NCBI GenBank assembly: GCA_003999685.1
Contig: CP021230.1
Coordinates: forward strand, 1,426,001 to 1,490,000
DNA: 64,000 bases
Reading direction: 5' to 3'
Source: Taiwanofungus camphoratus
Taxonomy: Eukaryota > Basidiomycota > Agaricomycetes > Polyporales > Taiwanofungaceae
Positions 57,164 to 64,000 of the stretch are shown here, piece after piece (within the stretch, counting starts at the first letter, position 1; every line of letters begins with the position of its first letter). The notes under the pieces are model-generated. The model was not told the origin of the DNA. It saw only the letters and a program-made list of their open reading frames with translations, and made no database searches. The position numbers and the translations under genes are program-made.

Positions 57164-59744
57164 ATGTTTTCAGAAGACTCAGATGCTGAGAATATTCACG
57201 AGCCTACTCTCAATGACAATATTCACAGCCTCACTATTAATGAGTATTATGCCAAGGCGTATGAGTACCGCAAGGAGCGTGAAGAATTGGCCAAACGTGA
57301 GCACTTCTCATTCTGTACTGTTCACCATTATCTGATAAAGAAGTGAAGTGAAAGAAAAGTATGGCGCCGATTTGGACGAAGAAGACGTTGATGAGGATGA
57401 CTCGGAGGAGGCGGAGTCGGAGGATGAGGATGGAGAGGACCTCACACCCGCTGTAGACGCTGCAATTCTGAGAACGCTAGCGCGAATACGAAGGAAAGAT
57501 CCTTCGATATATGAACAGGATAAAGATATCTTTGAGGGTATGTTAGCTTGATCTACACTATTTCTTTATACGGCTCGTCATCTTGTGGGCAGAGGAAAGA
57601 CGGAAAACAGGAGATGCGGCTCCTTTGTCGCGTGTTCCGAAGGATAAGGTATGTTACACCGATTCGTCGCCGTCCTGACTTTTTGCTAACACCCGCGCAC
57701 AGTCGAAGCCTGTCACAATCCGCCAACACGCTCTTGCATCCGCACTTAACCCCGATTCACGAACCCCTTCTCCTGAGCCACTCACACATGCAGAGGAACA
57801 AGTAGCTCTGCGGAAAGAGACAATCTCGGCGTTCCATACCGCAGTGACTAAGAGTGAGGATGATGACGATTTCCTCGTGCCGCGGGAGAAGACGAAGGAC
57901 GAACTTGAGCGTGAGGAGGAGGAATATCGTGCATTCTTAGAAAGGGAAGTAGGTGAAGAGTTGAAAGAGATTGTGACAGTTGAGAGTACGAGCGCGATGG
58001 TGGATATCCAAGACGAAGCAGACCAGAAAGAGGCAAAAAAGAAGAATAAGAAGAACAAAACAAAAGCGAAGAAAAGCAAGCAGGAGGAGGACCAGGAATT
58101 TCTCCTCAAGTGCGTATTAGTCTTCCATAAAGCCGGTTAGTATCACCTTACTCCGATTGACAGCTACATTTTGAACCGTGGTTGGATTGACCGTTCCACC
58201 CGCCGTCTGCCCACTTACAAGGAGATTACTAGTTCAAAAACGAAAGGGAAGGGAAAAGCTAAGGAAGACCAGTCCGATGTGGATACGGCGTCAGGATATG
58301 ACGACGAAAACCGCAGGGCTAGTGAGTCTGAAGAAAGTGATGGCAAACCCGGAAACGAAGAGTTAGATGAAGACGAGTTTGACGAAATAGTGGACCGATT
58401 CGAAAGCTCGTATAATTTCCGTTTCGAAGAACCGTACGTAGCATCGGACTTCGGTTTGACACTTGCTCGCTTTCGCATACAACCTTATGTTATGTTCATT
58501 CTAGAGGAGCTGATTCAATTGCGCGATATCCGCGCAATCTCCCTTCGTTGGTGCGGCGACAAGATACCTCGCGCAAAGAAGCGCGTGACAAACGCAAGGC
58601 GCGCAAGGAGGAGGAGCTTTTGAAGAAGAAGGAGGAGGTAAAGCGGCTCAAGGCTCTGAAGCTGAAAGACCTACGCGCAAGACTAGAGAAGATTGGGAAA
58701 GAAGGTGGGAAGAGTCTGGAAGACAACAAAGGTCTGATTTCTGTTCCCCCTTTGTCTCCGTCTTCTCATGGATCTCTGCAGCACTGCAAGAACTTGACTT
58801 GGACGGCGATTGGGATCCTGAGGCGCACGACCGACAAATGGCACAGCTATACGAGAATGATGCGCATGGAGACGTAGAAGATGAGAAGCCGCAATGGGAC
58901 GATGATATTGATATTGATGACATTATTCCCCGCGAAGAAGAAGGGTTGCAAACTCGAGGTGGTAAGGCGAAGAAGTCGAAAAAGAAGAAAAAGAAGGAAA
59001 ATGGAGACGAGATCGATGATGGAGTGGACGTAGAAGAGATGGACGCGAATGTAGTGCACTTGCGTGCAGATGACGAAGAGTGGGACGGGACGGAGGAAAT
59101 GCGAAAGCGCAAATTGGAGGAATACATGGATGAAGCATATGGATTGGAGTTCAATGACATGGTATGGTCAATCCGGGCGAATGACATTCCATCTACTCTG
59201 TACCTGACTTTCTCGCATTCTTACCCTGTCATGTTAGGTTGGTGACCTCCCTACACGCTTCAAGTATACGAAGGTTGCGCCTCAAACTTTTGGACTTGCA
59301 TCCACGGAGATATTGCTCGCAACGGACGCTGAGCTGAACTCATACGTTGGAATTAAGAAGTATGCGCCGTACCGAAAAGAAGGGAAGGGAAAGCACTGGG
59401 ACAACACGCGCACGACGAGACTGAAAGAGTTGAAAGCGAAGTTATTGGATCGCGGAGTAGTCTCACAAGGCGGCAAGGCGGAGATAGCAGGCGAAAAACC
59501 GAAGAAGAGGAAGGGCAAGAAAGAACGGATGAAGGAGCGAGCTTTAGCAATGGTGCCAGCAGCTGCTGACGACCAGCAAGAGGACAACAGCATTGCTGAG
59601 GTTATGACAAATGGGAGAAAAGAGAATATCAAGCGGAAGGCGCTGGAGATGGATGAGGATGAGGATAAGGATGACAGCACTGCTGACGTCCCTATCAAGA
59701 AGAAGCGAAGAAGACATAAGAAATTCGAGCATACGGCCTCATAG
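57164..59744 (+). CDS. KRI1: Ribosome biogenesis protein Kri1
   Basis: Eight exons: 57164-57296, 57349-57537, 57593-57648, 57703-58109, 58164-58433, 58505-58731, 58782-59161 and 59238-59744 (722 codons). The N-terminus has the family block INEYYAKAYEYRKEREEL, followed by KEKYGADL and very acidic stretches. The middle shows YILNRGWIDRS and FEEPGADSIARYPR. The end carries the Kri1 C-terminal block (FKYTKVAPQTFGLASTEILL, NSYVGIKKYAPYR) and a lysine/arginine-rich tail. Kri1 acts in the nucleolus in 40S subunit maturation with Krr1. Introns are 50-76 bases, and each splice restores a conserved reading frame. Confidence 0.94.
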
Positions 59745-60775
59745 TATGATGTACCTCATGTGGACCCACCTTGATTCCCGCATTGGTTTCGATTCGTTGT
59801 TGGATGCACACACTCGTACTTGCCCATACGCATGAAACTTGGAGCTCTTGTAGCGGTCAACTTTCGCATAACAAAAATGCCTGGGTTCGAGTTTCGTAGA
59901 ACTACCCTGCGGTTCTCCACGAGGATTCAACGAAAATGCCGCTATCCACCGCTGAAGAGATGTAATCCGAGCAGTAGTATATTCCGTATGCACGAATGGT
60001 CTGTCTTGTTGTGTCGTATACATTGAGCCGTACAAATGTCATGTTGTGTTGTACTGTTACTCATCTACATACATGAAAAACAAGGTTACATATTGAACAG
60101 GGAAAGAGGACGCATAAATTCAAAACCCAGAGCTTGTCATTTACATGATAACGATAACAACTCCCATCATAATTTGTAGCTGTATCGGCCATATCGCAGA
60201 CTAAAGAAGTGCAAGAGATCTGTTGCTGTGCGACAAAATGGTAAGCCACAAGAATGCGAACACTATCTTATATCAAGCCCTACCAAGCAGGCCAAGAGCC
60301 TCTTGCGGTAGCTCGGCTCAGTATCGGCTGGGCTTATTGAATACAGCTGTTATGTCTTCCACTGACTTACCAAGTGTCCACAGTCTGGGTGGAAGTCGTT
60401 GGAACTGTTTTGAGGGTGTCTACGTTGTCTAAGCTTGGGCGTCTGAACCGCCCGACCGTTCGCTCTTTCCACCCCAGTGCAAGAAGACGCGGAGATCAAT
60501 CCGCTCTAGAAGCTCTCATGTTTCATAGATGGCTTGGCGGTTATATAGCATAAGGGACTCCTGATACCACTGAAGAAGTCAGTTCACAGACACAATGGTA
60601 GGGGAACGGCGACTACCAAGTAAGGATGGGTTTTCGTTCTGAATCTGCCATCCGGAGTCTCCATAAGGGCATACCGGAACTAATAACTTGAGGTGCTAGG
60701 GTGCCAAGGTCGATAATAGACAGTGCGGCTGATCTCAATCGCATCCTCCCTAAAGCTTGACGTTAAAAGTGAATA
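59745..60775. other. Intergenic, no gene seen
   Basis: 1.03 kb with only short frames. It holds the 3' flank of KRI1 and of the decayed hydrolase. Confidence 0.45.
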
Positions 60776-61783
60776 CTAAAGAGTAGTGTCATGACTAGTG
60801 CCTTGCATTCCAGCGCCAACGGCGTCCAAGACACAAGGCTTCGTATTTCGATGAGCGCCCTTGTACTTGATAAACTCTGGCAGCGTCGCAGACTCGACGA
60901 GATTAAGGGACGAAAACAGTGCAGAGTATTCCACGGCTGAATGTATTTTACGACTTGAGCTCTGGATGGAAAATGCGGAGGAAGAGGTGTACAGAACGAC
61001 TGCTCCACCTGAGCGACCGATCCCTATGACAGAACGCTCGGAGAATCCGACCGCTTTCCTTCTATCCGTCACTGACGGAGGGAATCGCGGTGGATTAATA
61101 GAAACAGTTCCCTTCTTAGCCTCTTCTGGGAGAAATGATATCAAGAAGTTCAAAATATCCCTCGAGTAATCGTTAAATTCAGCTGCAGAGAACCGTTACT
61201 TATTCTAATGTATACGCCTTTAATGCTCATACACTTACATGTCTCCTGATACACCTTTATTGAGGAGCCCACTGTCTGATGTTGAACGCAGTCGAGGGTC
61301 CAAATCTCCTGTATGTTGAATGGCGAAAGCAGAGACCCTAAGGCGGAGAAGAGGCGCTGCAACGTCAGTTCCCATGACTTAGAGAGACGAGCTCAATCAC
61401 AACGACAAGTAGCCCAACGGAAAAAGATACCTCTTCATGTGATTCAATGCCATGCAGGAATACGGGCGTCAATCCTACTGGCACCTCGTGCTCACATAGC
61501 GATTTGAAACCATCCATAGAATGCGTCGGCTCGGTGGGCGCACATCTTCTCCCTGCTCCTGGGACTCTTTGATTGCGCTCAGATACGTTACAGTATTGAC
61601 AATGCGCTCCTTCTTGTCATTAGGTGATTTATCGACGGGAGGCAGAACCCACACATCAGACGAATATCTAGGGCATGCAGCGGAGAATATATAAGCGGAG
61701 ACATGATATTCCGAGTTCAACGAGGCCCTCCACTGAGAGGGCAACACAGGATAGTCGCCGAGTTTCACAGGCGGAGCCTCCAA
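60776..61783 (-). pseudogene. Alpha/beta hydrolase, probably decayed
   Basis: Minus-strand frames match a common basidiomycete alpha/beta-hydrolase family in order. These are VKLGDYPVLPSQWRASLNSE and HVSAYIFSAACPRY (61783-61475), then GLTPVFLHGIESHEE, EIWTLDCVQH (about 61300), DYSRDILNFLISFLPEE and IGIGRSGGAVVLY (about 61000). The nucleophile motif is GRSGG instead of the usual GHSFGG. Near 61285 the reading shifts by one base relative to the expected sequence, and the C-terminal domain after FSSLNLVESATLPEFIKYKG is missing or scrambled. I call it a pseudogene. A divergent working gene with unusual introns is less likely. Confidence 0.6.
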
Positions 61784-63467
61784 ACGTGTGAGGGAGCGTG
61801 GATTGACAGTCTATCCATGGTCGTATCTCGGCAGGCCGTGAAGGAGTCCTTGGGGGACAACACATTATATCTTTACAAGGGCACCAATGCGACTGAAATA
61901 GCATTTATATGGGGACAGTAAGCGTGATATCCAGCGCCTGATACAAAAATCGCGATGGTTATCTCCATGCGCAGAAGCAGAAGCAGCAATAGGTTGATTA
62001 AGGATCATCCTGAAGCTCACGTATGTGCAAGGAACTAATTCCATCGGATCAAATCTAAAAAACAGAAGCGTAAAAGTCACTGCCCTACAATATGTAAACT
62101 GGGGTCATGAGCAACTGGAAATTATGCATCCTCATCGATTTTCTTTACCTTCTGCGAAACGGTTCACAAAGAAATTGCGCGTGAGGAACTGGACCAAAAT
62201 CGATCATGGTTAGAAAACAGTAGCCAGTGAGTACGACGGTGTTCCCATAGGTCCACTTGAATAGAATGAGGAGATGAGTATCAAGCACCATACGTAAAAT
62301 GACCGCACCGTGACGGACGCGTAGCACGCGTAAGTCACGTGCAGACGATGTGAATGGTGTGATCCTTCGCTCAGTGCACTCTTGATGACTGAGCGAGTCT
62401 GCGCTGAAGCGGAACTGGGCCCCGGATCATGTTTGAGACAATGTACAGTATTCGGATATCCTTAGCGGCTGTGTAATTGACTCGTGCATCTACGAAACTC
62501 GATGGACATGATTTCCCGCAGATGCGAAATTCTGGCTCTACGGGAACCTTTCCGTTGACCATGGGCGCAATGGCAACTCAGATGATGACGGCTAGAGTAT
62601 ATGCAAGAGCAGGCGATCAACGGTTCGGCATGCAGCAGATGGTCAGAATCCTCTCGAAAATTATCAACTTGTGCGGCGAAACGCGAATCTGACAGTGACA
62701 CGATGTGAGTAACGAACTTTAGACGCTTCGTACTGCTTTCAATTTATCACCAGCTGCCTGGCTTTGTGGCCGCAGATGTATGTGTGGCTACGTCACAGTA
62801 TCAAGGAGCATTCCTGAGCGTGAGCAAACCATCCGTTTGGGATTTTGAGAAGAACGGAAAAGAAGTTTGCCGAAACTCGTCCATAAGCTTAATCCGAGTA
62901 TATCAAAACTCTGTGGAACAAAAAGAAACAGCAAAATACAGCCTTAGATAGAGCTCAGCTCCGCAGTATGTTTGTAAGGGTGTATGCAAATCACAGCACG
63001 TTCTTCCCTTCCTCACTAACATAACCGCCCAAAAAGCGAGGCTTGAGGTATGTCCGGACCAAAATGGGAATTCTCGTATTTTCGGGATCAATCCTTTATA
63101 GGGATTATCGATGTCCCGTGCTTCAGGAACGCTCGAGATGCAATGAGAAACTCCTGCGCCCTGGAAGTCTTGGGCTATCTTAGGGTCGGTGAAACATGGG
63201 TCCTAGATGTGGGTCGTTTTGATAGCCTGTGTCGCGGTGTCTCACGAGCTAAGACACGTTCCTAAGGCCTATATTCAATACCACGCCTTGTCGGACAAGG
63301 TATCACGCCAGGATCCACCAAGGAAGTTACCTTTTACAGGCTTAACGCCGTTAGAAACAACAACAAAGTCCACGATATCCGCGGAGCGCTGAAAATGGTC
63401 TAATACAAGTGGCGTTTACCCAGTTTGCTGCCTAGGTTTCACGGTACATCTGTTTCCCTCGCCAACC
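61784..63467. other. Intergenic with unidentified coding-like traces
   Basis: Minus-strand pieces around 62990-63400 look protein-like (VVSNGVKPVKGNFLGGSW, DNPYKGLIPKIREFPFW; in another frame TYLKPRFLGGYVSEEGKNVL) but are interrupted and I cannot name them. Upstream of the acyl-CoA synthetase start at 63468 there is a normal-looking leader. Confidence 0.35.
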
Positions 63468-64000
63468 ATGACATTGTTTCGTTCAGCAGCTCCCAAGCTA
63501 ATCCCTCCCCCTGACAATATATCAGTCCCCCAATTCATTTTAGATGATCTTTCCAAGCATCCTACGAGGCCTATACGAAGTCGAGACATACCTTGTTTCA
63601 TCGAACAGGAAACTAACAGAACAGTGTTCTTCGATGAGGTCGGTGGTTTTAAAGTACGTGCTCCAAGCTAAGACAATGTTGTTCAGCTTTGCTCCCGTAC
63701 CGATGCCCTTGCGAGAGCGATGAAAGCGTGTTGGACGATCGGTGAGTGTCTGATATGGGATGATATAGTCATACGTAGTCTCAATTCCAGAAGGGGTGGA
63801 CGATATCAGTTCGTATCAAGTGCGATATAGCTCTTTTCTTCGGGTTAATTTTTGTGGCAGTTTCTGCTTTTACTCCAAACCATATAGGTGTGTCTTTCGT
63901 ACCACCACGCATGTGAAATCAACGCTGATCATTTGCAGATTATCCTGTTTGCGTCTGGGCCGCGCACAGGCTGGGAGCTATTGTTGCGTGAATACTCATT
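63468..64000 (+). CDS. Acyl-CoA synthetase / 4-coumarate-CoA-ligase-like protein, 5' part
   Basis: Exons 63468-63638, 63687-63741, 63791-63808, 63861-63887 and 63939-63987, then the gene leaves the window. The translation gives the N-terminus of the ANL adenylating family: NISVPQFILDDLSKHPTRPI, FFDELCSRTDALARAMK, ISAFTPNHIDYPVCVWAAHR and LGAIV. Exons of 18 and 27 bases are extreme but all splices restore the conserved frame. The family joins CoA to carboxylic acids through an acyl-adenylate; the substrate cannot be told from this part. The ATP-binding motifs lie outside the window. Confidence 0.88.

Noticed and set aside
1-64000. CRISPR array, operon, riboswitch or prophage
   Set aside because: No regularly spaced identical repeats, no bacterial gene layout, and intron-rich eukaryotic genes throughout.

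Overview
The window is from a basidiomycete fungus, most likely a wood-decaying Agaricomycete (Polyporales is a reasonable guess). The evidence is the gene structure, with many 48-75 bp GT-AG introns, together with FunK1-type kinase, F-box, sedolisin, GH5 exo-beta-1,3-glucanase and 4-coumarate-CoA-ligase-like genes and a Tad1-like LINE. No bacterial, CRISPR or phage features were seen.

Bases 1-16200 are a nest of repeats. A ~1.5-1.7 kb repeat with solo-LTR character occurs three times (1-1473 +, 4496-6021 -, 10685-12369 +). Copies 1 and 2 flank a large palindrome (arms 1474-2640 and 2725-3885). A decayed Ty3/gypsy element with an LTR-like segment holding a tRNA-like Pol III unit fills about 6853-10185. 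A 198 bp MITE-like unit follows, then a broken minus-strand LINE (16195 down to 10428) that is split by the third repeat copy, with ATGAT on both sides.

Bases 16500-21400 hold a divergent pair, a FunK1 protein kinase (-) and an F-box/leucine-rich protein (+). About 4.5 kb without a recognisable gene follows. From 25.7 to 36.4 kb the DNA is visibly GC-rich and carries a membrane-anchored GH5 exo-beta-1,3-glucanase and a TEA/ATTS transcription factor. The 3.8 kb between them has poly-G runs, a heptamer array and a cluster of CCAAT motifs. From 35.4 to 41.5 kb I see only a tRNA-Thr(CGU) with an intron and a decayed reading frame.

From 41.5 to 64 kb the genes are compact: a cysteine-rich F-box protein (-), a secreted tripeptidyl peptidase (+), a dead copy of panB (+), a KEN-box protein that I propose as a sororin-like cohesion factor (+), the intact panB (-), RPB9 (-) divergent from KRI1 (+), a decayed alpha/beta hydrolase (-), and the 5' end of an acyl-CoA synthetase (+) that runs off the window. 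Exon boundaries given in the gene entries were read by hand. For each complete multi-exon model the exon lengths add to a multiple of three, except RPB9, whose first exon is uncertain.
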